DNA from: Scandinavium sp036409475
Lineage (GTDB): Bacteria; Pseudomonadota; Gammaproteobacteria; Enterobacterales; Enterobacteriaceae
Assembly (NCBI RefSeq): GCF_036409475.1
Contig: NZ_JAYRCK010000005.1
Span: forward strand, 62,001 to 126,000
Length of the DNA stretch: 64,000 nt
Direction of reading: 5' to 3'
Under the pieces are notes generated by a model. It was given only the letters and a program-made list of their open reading frames with translations. It was not told the DNA's origin and ran no database searches. Shown piece after piece: positions 44,323-53,015 of this stretch. The stretch's first letter is position 1. The number at the start of each line of letters is the position of its first letter. The position numbers and the translations under genes were made by a program.

Positions 44323-46157
44323 CGATGGAAACGTTGCTGCTGGAGGCCGCTCAGCAAAAACTGCTGCGTCCGCTCGACGTCCAGTTTGCGTTGATGGTGG
44401 CGCAGAATGACCATCCTGCCGTTTTGCTGGCTGCCGCGCTGCTGAGCCGTGATGCCGGGGAAGGGCACGTCTGTTTGCCGCTTTCACGCTTTCATGAAGA
44501 TGAACAAGCGAGTGGACGTGCTCAGGCGTTATGGCGGCAGCTCTTTGCTCTGGCTGAACCAGTGAGCGAAATCGAATCGCGATTGCAGGCCTCGCCTGCC
44601 GTGAGTGATGGCTCTGATGCCACGCCGCTGGTGTTGAGTGAAGGGCGGCTGTACCTCAATCGCATGTGGAACAATGAATTAACGATTGCCCGCTTCTTCA
44701 CGCAGTCTGAGCCCGGTTCTGTTGGCGATCACGTTCAGCTAAAGAATGCGCTGGCCGCGCTTTTCCCTGCTTGCGCAGAGACAGACTGGCAGAAAGTGGC
44801 CGCCGCTGTGGCGTTAACGCGAAGGATTTCGGTCATTTCTGGTGGCCCTGGCACCGGGAAAACCACTACAGTGGCGAAGTTGTTGGGCGCATTGATTCAG
44901 ACTAACAGCTTGCCAAAATGCCGTATTCGCCTCGCCGCACCAACCGGTAAGGCTGCCGCTCGGTTAACTGAATCACTGGGTGCAGCGCTGCGTCAGCTGC
45001 CGCTCACCGATGAACAGAAAGCGCTTCTGCCTACTGAAGCAGGAACGTTGCATCGCTTGCTTGGAGCCCAGCCAGGTAGCCAGCGCCTGCGCTATCACGC
45101 AGGCAATCCCTTGCATCTGGATGTATTGGTTGTGGATGAAGCCTCAATGATTGACTTGCCCATGATGGCGAGACTTATTGCGGCGTTGCCTGCTCATGCA
45201 AGAGTCATTTTCCTCGGTGACCGCGATCAGCTAGCGTCCGTAGAAGCTGGCGCGGTGCTGGGTGATATCTGCGCCTGGGTGAATGAAGGCTATACGTCAG
45301 AGCGCGCGCAAGAATTGAGCGAGCTGACAGGTTATCCAGTGCCTGCGGGGAGCGGAACACAAGCGGGAGCACTGCGAGACAGCCTGTGCCTGCTGCAAAA
45401 AAGTTACCGTTTCGGCAGCCATTCCGGCATCGGTCAGTTAGCCAGAGCCGTGAATAAAGGCGATGCGCAGGCGATGAAAAACGTGTTCGCCCAAGGGTTT
45501 TCTGACATTGCTTTAAAGTCGCTGCGCACAACGGCAGACTACGAAATCATGCTTGAAGAAGCCTTCCAGGGCTACGCCGACTATCTGGATCGCTTAAAAG
45601 CCAGAGCGGAACCGGCGGACATTCTGGAAGCATTTAGTCATTATCAGGTGCTCTGCGCATTGCGCGAGGGGCCGTACGGTGTCGCGGGGTTGAATGAGCA
45701 GCTCGAGCAATTGCTGGCGCGTAAGCGTCGCATTCAGCTCTCACGCCACTCTCGCTGGTATGAAGGTCGTCCGGTGATGATTGCCCGCAACGACAGCGCG
45801 CTGGGGCTGTTTAACGGGGATATTGGCATCGCGCTCGACAGAGGAAACGGCCTGCGCGTCTGGTTCCCCATGCCGGATGGCAGTATCAAATCAGTCCAGC
45901 CCAGCCGTTTGCCGGAGCACGACACCGCCTGGGTAATGACTGTGCACAAATCTCAGGGGTCTGAATTCAAACATGCGGCGTTGATTTTGCCTTCTCAGCA
46001 TGTCCCGGTAGTGACCCGAGAGCTGGTGTATACCGCGATAACCCGTGCCAAAGAGCAGTTGTCGATGTATGCCGATGAAACGCTGCTGGCGAAAGCCATT
46101 ACGGTGAAAACAGAGCGCCGAAGTGGTTTGGCAGCGTTGTTTGCAAGGATGGGGTAA
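44319..46157 (+). CDS. recD: Exonuclease V subunit RecD
   Basis: This 612-residue protein is an SF1B 5'-3' helicase with Walker A GGPGTGKTTT and DEASMIDLPMM, and helicase motif VHKSQGSEF. It is the fast motor of RecBCD. It is full length, but in E. coli argA and amiC follow; here the sequence passes straight into an IS110-type remnant that touches the recD stop codon. Confidence 0.97.
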   Translation: MTMETLLLEAAQQKLLRPLDVQFALMVAQNDHPAVLLAAALLSRDAGEGHVCLPLSRFHEDEQASGRAQALWRQLFALAEPVSEIESRLQASPAVSDGSDATPLVLSEGRLYLNRMWNNELTIARFFTQSEPGSVGDHVQLKNALAALFPACAETDWQKVAAAVALTRRISVISGGPGTGKTTTVAKLLGALIQTNSLPKCRIRLAAPTGKAAARLTESLGAALRQLPLTDEQKALLPTEAGTLHRLLGAQPGSQRLRYHAGNPLHLDVLVVDEASMIDLPMMARLIAALPAHARVIFLGDRDQLASVEAGAVLGDICAWVNEGYTSERAQELSELTGYPVPAGSGTQAGALRDSLCLLQKSYRFGSHSGIGQLARAVNKGDAQAMKNVFAQGFSDIALKSLRTTADYEIMLEEAFQGYADYLDRLKARAEPADILEAFSHYQVLCALREGPYGVAGLNEQLEQLLARKRRIQLSRHSRWYEGRPVMIARNDSALGLFNGDIGIALDRGNGLRVWFPMPDGSIKSVQPSRLPEHDTAWVMTVHKSQGSEFKHAALILPSQHVPVVTRELVYTAITRAKEQLSMYADETLLAKAITVKTERRSGLAALFARMG

Positions 46158-46307
46158 CAGCTTGAGCTCAAGAGTGGCTGCAAGAAGTTGCTGATATCTG
46201 ACCGGGGTATTTTCCAGATGCAGGAACTGGCCTGACGGGCTGATAAATATGCCAGAAGCCTCTTTGACGATATCGACGCCGACGAAAGAATACCCGACCA
46301 TTTTCAT
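46158..46307 (-). pseudogene. IS110-family transposase, N-terminal remnant
   Basis: On the minus strand ATG 46307 opens about 50 codons beginning MKMVGYSFVGVDIVKEASG and continuing through a LENT-type motif (GQFLHLENTPVRYQQLL). This resembles the DEDD-type RuvC-like N terminus of IS110 transposases (GVD...K...F.NT...). Similarity ends exactly at the recD stop. Most of the transposase, including the C-terminal domain, is missing. It lies where the E. coli-like order breaks (recD directly followed by xni). The family call rests on motif shape only. Confidence 0.6.
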
Positions 46308-46436
46308 GTCTCCCGGCCTTGTAAGAGACGGGCTTACAGGCCCAGAGGGTGGACAGGTTGTGACATCAGGTCAAACACCGTGACAGTTTACCCGCCTGAT
46401 GGCGGGTAACTGAAGTGACGTTAAACATATAAGGGG
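46308..46436 (-). other. Noncoding end of the IS110 remnant and xni 3' region
   Basis: No gene is present. Near xni lies the hairpin GTTACCCGCC-TGAT-GGCGGGTAAC (46387-46410), a likely xni terminator arm without a T tract. The rest lies upstream of the transposase start and may be the element's noncoding left end. In IS110 elements that end encodes the bridge RNA, but I cannot delimit one here. Confidence 0.4.
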
Positions 46437-47192
46437 TTACCGCTGCAGCCTTAACTGCTGCAAATTCCCGTCCAGCTGTAAATCCGTCTGCAGTGTCGCC
46501 ACTTCCCGGCAGATAAACGCCATCTCTTTATGCTCAATCAGCTTCTTACGCCACTTCTCCGGCACGTCATCCAGATGCTCATACAGCGCTTCGAGCGTTG
46601 CGAACTGTGATAACAGCTCCGTGGCACTTTTCGGCCCAATGCCTGCTACACCGGGCACTTTCGAGCTGCTGATCCCCGCCAGCCCCCAGTAATCCGGCAA
46701 TTGTTCTGGTTTTACGCCAAACTCCTGGGCGATAAACGGCGCGTCCAGCCAGCGTTTCTGGAAGTAGTCACGGATGCGAATGGTTGGCGATAGTAGCTGA
46801 CAATAGCCTTTGTCGGTGGAAACGATAGTGGCCTGATGGCCTGCGCTGGCGACTTTCACCGCGAGGGTGGCCGCGAGATCGTCTGCTTCACTGCCTGTCG
46901 ACCCCCAGCAAGGCACTCCGCGCTTTTCGAAGACGCTGCGGATGGCATCCATCTCAGCGTGTAAATCATCGGGCATCGGGGAACGTCCGGCTTTGTAATC
47001 CGGCAGGCGCTGATGCCGCCAGCCCTGGTTGCGGGCTTCATCATCAAATACCGCCACGGCGTGCGTCGGTTGGCTGTGCACGATGAGCTGTTCGAGTGCG
47101 TGCAGGCAGGTGTCAGCGCAGGGGGAACCCTGAACCGCGTGTATACGGCGAATCAGATTGAGTGCATCGACGATAAGCAGATGTACGGCCAT
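46437..47192 (-). CDS. xni: Xni (ExoIX), flap-endonuclease-like protein
   Basis: This 251-residue protein has the PIN-like/FEN fold, related to the 5' nuclease domain of PolI. Conserved acidic motifs include LLIVDALNL, EADDLAATLA and STDKGYCQLLSP, and the helix-hairpin-helix GVAGIGPKSATELL. E. coli Xni has weak or structure-specific flap endonuclease activity. ATG 47192 is preceded by GAGGGTA and matches the E. coli N terminus MAVHLLIVDA; the frame extends to 47213. Confidence 0.94.
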   Translation of the reverse strand: MAVHLLIVDALNLIRRIHAVQGSPCADTCLHALEQLIVHSQPTHAVAVFDDEARNQGWRHQRLPDYKAGRSPMPDDLHAEMDAIRSVFEKRGVPCWGSTGSEADDLAATLAVKVASAGHQATIVSTDKGYCQLLSPTIRIRDYFQKRWLDAPFIAQEFGVKPEQLPDYWGLAGISSSKVPGVAGIGPKSATELLSQFATLEALYEHLDDVPEKWRKKLIEHKEMAFICREVATLQTDLQLDGNLQQLRLQR

Positions 47193-47259
47193 GAGTACCC
47201 TCCTTGATAGCAAGGCGCTTAGGGTAACATCCGGGGAAAGATGAGGCTATGTGAGCTGC

Positions 47260-47293
47260 AAAAACGGGAAGATGCCTCGCAAAACGAGGCATC
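47260..47293 (-). terminator. Probable sdaB terminator
   Basis: GATGCCTCG and CGAGGCATC form a 9-bp stem with a 5-base loop just after the sdaB stop on the minus strand. The stem is followed by TTCCCGTTTTT, a discontinuous T tract. Confidence 0.6.
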
Positions 47294-47302
47294 TCAAGGG
47301 GC

Positions 47303-48670
47303 TTAATCGCAGGTGACAATCTTCATCGCCAGGCCACCGCGAGAGGTTTCGCGGTACTTGGCGTTCATGTCCTTGCCGGTTTCGTACATGGTTTCGATAA
47401 CCTTATCGAGGCACACGCGAGGCTCGCTGGTCCGGCGAATAGCCATCCGTGCGGCGTTCACTGCTTTCACCGATGCAATCGCATTACGTTCGATACAAGG
47501 CACCTGAACCTGACCTGCCACTGGATCACAGGTCAGCCCAAGGTTGTGTTCCATGCCGATTTCCGCGGCAATACAAACCTGCGTGGGGCTTCCGCCCAGC
47601 AGCTCCGCCAGACCCGCCGCGGCCATCGAGCAAGCAACGCCGACTTCACCCTGGCAGCCCACTTCCGCGCCAGAAATAGAGGCGTTCATTTTGTACAGTG
47701 AACCAATCGCACTGGCGACCAGCATGTAGCGAGCCAGTGAGTTCGCGTTCACTTCACGAATGAACTTGTCGTAGTAGGCCAGCACAGCCGGAACAATGCC
47801 ACAGGCACCGTTGGTTGGCGCAGTCACCACGCGACCACCCGCCGCATTCTCTTCATTCACCGCCAGCGCGAACATGTTAATCCAGTCGACAACAGCCATT
47901 GGATCGCTGGTGGTTTTGTCCTGGCTGACCAGCATGCGACGCAGCGCTGCTGCACGGCGAGGGACGCGAAGTTTTCCCGGTAACACGCCTTCCGTGGTGA
48001 TCCCGCGCTCAATGCCTGATTTCATCACCTCCCATACTGCGGCGAAGTGCTGTTCCAGCTCTTCTTTGCTGTGCAGCGCCAGTTCGTTCTGCATCATCAG
48101 GCCGGAAAGGGAAAGCCCTGTTTCCTGGCAGTGACGCTGCAAATCGGCCGCATTTTTATACGGATATGGCACCTCTACCGGCGCGCTGTTGCTCTGGCCG
48201 AAATGCGCTTCATCAACGATAAAGCCACCGCCGATGGAGTAATACGTCTGGCTGTAGACCGCTTTCTCACCGTTCAGCGCAGTAATGCGCATGCCGTTTT
48301 CATGCAGAGACAGATTGTCGGCATGGAAATTCATGCACCGATCGACAGGAAACTCGACTTCGTGCTGACCGTTCGCCAACAGCAGGCGACCGTGAGTGTT
48401 CACGTCCTGGATAAAAGCGGGGATAGCATCGATATCGACGGTATCCGGCAGATTACCCGCCAGACCCATGATAATGGCGATGTCGGTATGGTGGCCTTTC
48501 CCGGTCAGAGAAAGTGAGCCGTAGACATCGACCACCACACGGGTGATGTCGTTTAAGATCCCGCGTGCAATCAGGTCGTCCGTGAATTGCTTGCCCGCTT
48601 TCATTGGCCCCACGGTGTGTGAGCTGGAAGGACCAATGCCGATTTTGAAAATATCGAATACGCTGATCAT
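47303..48670 (-). CDS. sdaB: L-serine dehydratase 2 SdaB (iron-sulfur)
   Basis: This 455-residue oxygen-sensitive [4Fe-4S] enzyme deaminates L-serine to pyruvate. The Fe-S-type cysteines are visible (TNGACGIVPA, GCQGEVGVACSMAAAG, LTCDPVAGQ). ATG 48670 matches the E. coli start MISVFDIFKIGIGPSSSHT; an upstream extension to 48730 would cross the sdaC terminator. It lies downstream of the serine importer sdaC, the conserved sdaCB pair. Confidence 0.96.
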   Translation of the reverse strand: MISVFDIFKIGIGPSSSHTVGPMKAGKQFTDDLIARGILNDITRVVVDVYGSLSLTGKGHHTDIAIIMGLAGNLPDTVDIDAIPAFIQDVNTHGRLLLANGQHEVEFPVDRCMNFHADNLSLHENGMRITALNGEKAVYSQTYYSIGGGFIVDEAHFGQSNSAPVEVPYPYKNAADLQRHCQETGLSLSGLMMQNELALHSKEELEQHFAAVWEVMKSGIERGITTEGVLPGKLRVPRRAAALRRMLVSQDKTTSDPMAVVDWINMFALAVNEENAAGGRVVTAPTNGACGIVPAVLAYYDKFIREVNANSLARYMLVASAIGSLYKMNASISGAEVGCQGEVGVACSMAAAGLAELLGGSPTQVCIAAEIGMEHNLGLTCDPVAGQVQVPCIERNAIASVKAVNAARMAIRRTSEPRVCLDKVIETMYETGKDMNAKYRETSRGGLAMKIVTCD

Positions 48671-48691
48671 GATGCGTCCATTGCTATAAAG

Positions 48692-48716
48692 AAAAGGGCC
48701 GCCCGGAGGGTGGCCC
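48692..48716 (-). terminator. Distal terminator between sdaC and sdaB
   Basis: On the minus strand GGGCCACCCTCCGGGCGGCCC is followed by TTTTC. It lies beyond the repeat copy and just before sdaB, so it probably attenuates sdaC-to-sdaB read-through. Confidence 0.65.
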
Positions 48717-48857
48717 CAGACTGATGACAAACCTCATGCCTGTATGGAACGGGTATATGCCATCTGAGAAAAAACAAGGAAAATCAATTTATTGATTTTC
48801 GGCTGATAATCACAAAGAAGGAAAAACCACGCTTTTTCCTTCTTTGTCAGTAAGATC
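48717..48857 (-). repeat. Terminator-associated repeat, copy 3 (between sdaC and sdaB, subtype B)
   Basis: Read on the minus strand it starts after GATCTTAC with TGACAAAGAAGGAAAAAGCG. The 15-bp stem ACAAAGAAGGAAAAA/TTTTTCCTTCTTTGT is perfect, followed by AAAATCAATAAATTGATTTT and CCTTGTTTTTTCTC. The distal third (CAGATGGCATATACCCG...) differs from the thyA and yqcA copies but parallels the ygdR copy. It lies between hairpins AGCCGCCTGCCGGCGGCT (48859-48876) and the distal terminator, which are similar but not identical. It is in the sense orientation of sdaC. Confidence 0.85.
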
Positions 48858-48858
48858 A

Positions 48859-48876
48859 AGCCGCCGGCAGGCGGCT
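48859..48876 (-). terminator. Proximal sdaC hairpin
   Basis: AGCCGCCTGCCGGCGGCT on the minus strand is a GC-rich hairpin 7 bp after the sdaC stop. It has no T tract because the repeat follows. Confidence 0.6.
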
Positions 48877-48883
48877 CGGGGAA

Positions 48884-50173
48884 TTAACCGAACAGGGAGT
48901 AGAAAATCGCGGAGATGGCGATGAGGCCCATGATGACCACAAACACGTTGCTGATGTGGCCGCTGTATTTGCGCATCGCAGGGACTTTCTGAATCGCATA
49001 CATCGGCATCAGGAACAGGATCATCGCGATGATTGGGCCGCCGAGCGTTTCAATCATGCCGAGGATGCTGGGGTTCAGGGTCGCCACAATCCAGGTGGTC
49101 ACCAGCATGAACACAGCAGTCATCTTGTTCAGACGGCTAACCTCAATGGTTTTACCGCGGCTACGCAGAGATTTAATCACCATCCCGTTGAAACCTTCAC
49201 GCGCGCCCAGGTAGTGGCCGAGGAAGGATTTGGTGATAGCGATCATCGCGATGATTGGTGCCATCCACGCAATCAGCGGAGCGTTAAAGTGGTTCGCCAG
49301 GTAAGACAGGATAGAGATGTTCTGCTCTTTAGCGGACGCCAGGTCTGCCGGAGAGAGGCTCAGCACGCAGCTGAACACGAAGAACATGACGGTCAGCACC
49401 ATCATGATGTGAGCGAAGGCCAGAATTTTGGAGCACTTCTTCTCGGCATCCTGACCGTACTCTTCACGTTTCGCCACGGCGAAAGAGGAGATGATCGGAG
49501 AGTGGTTGAAGGAGAAGACCATGACCGGAATCGCCAGCCACAGGGTCATCCACAGGCCGTTGCCGGTTGCGTTGGCACTGTTCAGAGACAGGGTTTCCAG
49601 CACCGCACCGTTCCACTGTGGGATCAGGTAGCAGGCCAGCAGCATCAGGGCCACCACAAACGGGAACACCAGGATGCTCATCGCTTTCACAATCATCTGC
49701 TCGCCAAAACGCACGACAGTCATCATGCCGGCAATCAGGATCAGCGACAAAATGGCGCGCGGCGGCGGAGTCATCGCCAACTGGTGAGTCATAAAGCTCT
49801 CAACGGTGTTGGTGATTGCCACGCTGTAAACCAACAGAATCGGGTAAATCGCAAAGAAGTAGAGCAGGGTAATCAGTTTACCTGCGCCAATACCGAAGTG
49901 CTCTTCCACCACTTCAGTGATGTCTTCGCCCGGATTTTTACCGGACAGCACAAAGCGAGTCAGGCCGCGGTGAGCAAAATAGGTCATCGGGAAAGCAAGG
50001 ATAGCCATGATGATCAGCGGAATCAGTCCGCCAACCCCGGCGTTGATTGGCAGGAACAGCACGCCTGCGCCAATCGCGGTGCCATAAAGGCCCAGCATCC
50101 ACATAGTATCCGTCTTACGCCATCCGCTACGGCTTTCTGCCGAAACGAGGGTGCTGGTTTGAGTGGTTTCCAT
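48884..50173 (-). CDS. sdaC: Serine/H+ symporter SdaC
   Basis: This 429-residue APC-superfamily (HAAAP family) transporter has 11 membrane helices and imports L-serine with protons. Its N terminus METTQTSTLVSAESRSGWRKTD and helix GLYGTAIGAGVLFLPINAG match E. coli SdaC. ATG 50173 has GGAGATA upstream; the frame is open to 50221. It feeds serine to SdaB. Confidence 0.96.
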   Translation of the reverse strand: METTQTSTLVSAESRSGWRKTDTMWMLGLYGTAIGAGVLFLPINAGVGGLIPLIIMAILAFPMTYFAHRGLTRFVLSGKNPGEDITEVVEEHFGIGAGKLITLLYFFAIYPILLVYSVAITNTVESFMTHQLAMTPPPRAILSLILIAGMMTVVRFGEQMIVKAMSILVFPFVVALMLLACYLIPQWNGAVLETLSLNSANATGNGLWMTLWLAIPVMVFSFNHSPIISSFAVAKREEYGQDAEKKCSKILAFAHIMMVLTVMFFVFSCVLSLSPADLASAKEQNISILSYLANHFNAPLIAWMAPIIAMIAITKSFLGHYLGAREGFNGMVIKSLRSRGKTIEVSRLNKMTAVFMLVTTWIVATLNPSILGMIETLGGPIIAMILFLMPMYAIQKVPAMRKYSGHISNVFVVIMGLIAISAIFYSLFG

Positions 50174-50330
50174 CTGTATCTCCTGGAGGAAGCAAATTGT
50201 CAGTTTTTTAGTCAAATACAATGAATAAGTGGCTGACGGTAAAATAAATTCGTGTAAAACGGGCGTTTCTTATGATTTTTACCCGTATCTCTCTGGGGGC
50301 GGAAAGATACATTTAACTCATCAATGTATC

Positions 50331-50346
50331 AGTGATCATGATCGCA
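50331..50346. promoter_or_regulatory. Candidate CRP site for sdaC
   Basis: AGTGATCATGATCGCA matches TGTGA-N6-TCACA at 8 of 10 core positions, about 160 bp upstream of sdaC. CRP control of sdaC is known in E. coli, which supports the call moderately. Confidence 0.35.
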
Positions 50347-50584
50347 AATGCGATAAAACACTTTCATGTCGTGACTTTCCAGACCATCAGGCTGGTTTTT
50401 TGTACCAAATTGGGATTTAAGGTCGCGCAGGCTAGCATTGTCAGTGCGGTGAGGGGAGGCTTAAAGCAGATATTATTCGGGTGAAAGTGACGAAAAGAGC
50501 AGTTTTATGTGATGTGGCATAATTTTTGTGAATATTTATCGTCTTTATTCAGCGATAAATCGAGGTTTGAGAGGCAAAAGATAA

Positions 50585-50604
50585 GGACGACCTATAGGCC
50601 GCCC
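50585..50604 (-). terminator. Probable ppnN terminator
   Basis: The sequence is a perfect self-complementary hairpin if G-U pairs are allowed (minus strand GGGCGGCCTATAGGTCGTCC). It is followed by TTATCTTTTG, 30 bp after the ppnN stop. Confidence 0.5.
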
Positions 50605-50633
50605 TGGGTGTTACGCAGATAACTGCTGATAAA

Positions 50634-51998
50634 TCAGGAACAAATTTCGTAGCAAGGGATGTATGCCGAGCCAGGCAGCTTCATACGGTGCTGCGCCACG
50701 AAGCTTTGCAGCAGGTTGTCCATTCTGCGCATCATGTCGCTGTCACCGTGGATTTTATACGGTCCATACTCTTCGATAGCGCGAATGCCCACTTCTTTGA
50801 CATTCCCGGCCACGATGCCCGAAAACGCGCGGCGCAGGTCGGCGGCTAACACTTCCACGGGCTGATCCGGATACAGCTTCAGGTTCGCCATGTTTTCGTG
50901 CGTCGGTTCAAACGGCTGTTGCAGATCGGGCGCGATACGCATCGACCAGTTGAAGCTATACGCATCACCGGTATCACGGCGGTTCTCTTTCACCAGCGGC
51001 ATCGCTTTCTTCATCTGACGCGCCACTTCTGCGGCGTCGTCTACGATAATGCGATAGTGGCGGCGAGCGGCTTCACCCAGCGTATGGACGATAAAATCAT
51101 CCAGCACGCGGAAGTAATCGGCGCTCTCTTTCGGGCCGGTGAGGATAAGCGGCAGTACCTGATTTTTATTTGCCGGGTTCATCAGAATGCCCAACAGATA
51201 AAGCAGCTCTTCAGCAGTACCGACGCCGCCCGGGAAGATGATTATCCCGTGGGCGATACGGACGAACGCTTCCAGACGCTTTTCGATATCTGGCATGATG
51301 ATCAATTCGTTCACCAGCGGGTTAGGCGGCTCAGCGGCAATGATGGACGGTTCAGTCATACCGATAAAACGCCCTTCTTTATAACGCTGCTGAGCATGAC
51401 CGACCGCCGCACCTTTCATCGGCGCTTCCATCGCGCCCGGGCCACAGCCGGTGCAGATGTTCAGTTCACGCAGGCCAAGCTGAGTACCAACGCGACGAGC
51501 ATACAGATACTCATTTTCATTAATTGAGTGACCGCCCCAGCAGACAACCATGCTCGGCGCTTCCCCAACGTGCAGCGCTCGGGCGTTACGCAGGATGGAG
51601 AACACCAGGTTGGTGATGTGGGTTGAACTCTCAAGGTCGAGATTAGGGAAACGGACGGTGTTATGGATTTGCCCGTAAACGAACAGAATATCGCGCAGGA
51701 CGGCAAACAGGTTGGCCTGCAGAGAGCGAATAATACGCCCATCAACAAAGGCGTCTTCCGGCGGGTTGATCAGTTCCAGTTTTACGCCGCGCTCGCGACG
51801 CAGCACGTTAATCTCAAAATTCTCAAAACGGGAAAGCAGCTCTTTACTGTTGTCGGTGAGACTCCCTGAGTTAAGCACTGCCAGTGAACAGTTGCGGAAC
51901 AACTGATAAAGGTCGCTGCTGGCATTGCTTTTCAGCATATCAACTTCCAACTGCGACAGCATATCCATTGAGCCAAGTGGGCTAATATGTGTAATCAA
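50634..51998 (-). CDS. ppnN: Pyrimidine/purine nucleotide 5'-monophosphate nucleosidase PpnN
   Basis: This 454-residue LOG-family enzyme cleaves the N-glycosidic bond of nucleoside monophosphates for salvage. The signature PGGVGTAEE and the catalytic segment GCGPGAMEAPMKGA are present. In E. coli its activity is raised by (p)ppGpp binding, which connects it to relA in this window. The length matches E. coli YgdH/PpnN exactly. Confidence 0.95.
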   Translation of the reverse strand: MITHISPLGSMDMLSQLEVDMLKSNASSDLYQLFRNCSLAVLNSGSLTDNSKELLSRFENFEINVLRRERGVKLELINPPEDAFVDGRIIRSLQANLFAVLRDILFVYGQIHNTVRFPNLDLESSTHITNLVFSILRNARALHVGEAPSMVVCWGGHSINENEYLYARRVGTQLGLRELNICTGCGPGAMEAPMKGAAVGHAQQRYKEGRFIGMTEPSIIAAEPPNPLVNELIIMPDIEKRLEAFVRIAHGIIIFPGGVGTAEELLYLLGILMNPANKNQVLPLILTGPKESADYFRVLDDFIVHTLGEAARRHYRIIVDDAAEVARQMKKAMPLVKENRRDTGDAYSFNWSMRIAPDLQQPFEPTHENMANLKLYPDQPVEVLAADLRRAFSGIVAGNVKEVGIRAIEEYGPYKIHGDSDMMRRMDNLLQSFVAQHRMKLPGSAYIPCYEICS

Positions 51999-52100
51999 GT
52001 GAACTCCTTACGGGACGAGTATCGTCTTCCCTATTGATTACAATAGCCTTGCCTGCCTGATTTCCACAAGAAAAAGCACGGTCGTTTGCAATGATTTATG

Positions 52101-52946
52101 TTACTGACGAACCAGTCGCCCGATGGCGGGAACGAAATCGGTGTTGCTGCGCCAGGGGTTGATATCCAGCCCACCGCGGCGGGTGTAGCGAGCGTAAACG
52201 CTCAGGCTTTCCGGCTGGCAGAAGCGCTGGATGTCGCTGAAAATGCGCTCCACGCACTGTTCATGGAACTCGTTGTGGTGGCGGAACGAGACCAGATAGC
52301 GCAACAGTTTTTCTCTGTCGATTTTCGGTCCGCGGTACTGAATCTGTACGGAGCCCCAATCCGGCTGATGGGTTATCAGGCAGTTTGATTTCAGCAGATG
52401 GCTGACCAGCGTTTCTTCTACAATCTTGCCACTGGCTGCATCCTGCAAATAATCGGCGCTAAATTCATAGCTTTCAATTTCAATATCCTGCTCGTCGATG
52501 CAGGTGCCGTGGAAATGCGCAATCGGCTGACCTTCAATTTCATCCAGTCGATATAAGGCAACGGTCACTTTACCTTGCGCGCAGGCGCTGAGATCGCGTT
52601 CCAGCGTGGAGCGGACGGCTTCCCAATCGGCAAAACGCGTCTGATTGAAGCTGTTGAGATAGAGCTTAAAACTTTTCGACTCCACCAGATTCACGCTGGT
52701 ATCGCTCAGTTCCACATGGCCGACGGCCACTTGTGGTAAGCCTTTGGCGTTCAGCCACGAGAGTTCGTACAGCGTCCAGATATCGCCGCCGTGAAACGGC
52801 AGGGCATCAGCACGCAGACCCAGCGGATCGCGATTCAGGCTACGTGGAACAGGTTGTAGCAGCGTTGCATCGTACACATCACGGTAATCCGTTGATTTAC
52901 CGAGCGTCAGGCCGGAAAGCGCCTGGTGATTTTCATAAGAGGACAT
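52101..52946 (-). CDS. queF: NADPH-dependent 7-cyano-7-deazaguanine reductase QueF
   Basis: This 281-residue tunnelling-fold enzyme reduces preQ0 to preQ1 in queuosine synthesis. It is the long bimodular type found in enterics. The catalytic cysteine and nearby aspartate are in LKSNCLITHQPDWGSVQI, and the ESKSFKLYLNSF QueF motif is in the N-terminal half. It is divergent from syd. Confidence 0.96.
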   Translation of the reverse strand: MSSYENHQALSGLTLGKSTDYRDVYDATLLQPVPRSLNRDPLGLRADALPFHGGDIWTLYELSWLNAKGLPQVAVGHVELSDTSVNLVESKSFKLYLNSFNQTRFADWEAVRSTLERDLSACAQGKVTVALYRLDEIEGQPIAHFHGTCIDEQDIEIESYEFSADYLQDAASGKIVEETLVSHLLKSNCLITHQPDWGSVQIQYRGPKIDREKLLRYLVSFRHHNEFHEQCVERIFSDIQRFCQPESLSVYARYTRRGGLDINPWRSNTDFVPAIGRLVRQ

Positions 52947-53015
52947 GTTTCACCGTCATAAAGCAGGTAGACTATCAGAATGAGTTTATCCTGGCTGACC
53001 TGGAGAGAGAAAGCA

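Larger units (their letters stand above)
50174..50633. other. Intergenic region between ppnN and sdaC
   Basis: This 460-bp gap has no supported gene. It holds the ppnN terminator hairpin (50585-50604) and a candidate CRP site (50331-50346). The AT-rich DNA in between presumably contains the sdaC promoter; I cannot place its boxes with confidence. Confidence 0.6.

Noticed and set aside
50229..50420. A 63-codon open frame upstream of sdaC
   Set aside because: It lies in the regulatory gap over the candidate CRP site, has a composition unlike coding DNA and no good ribosome binding site.
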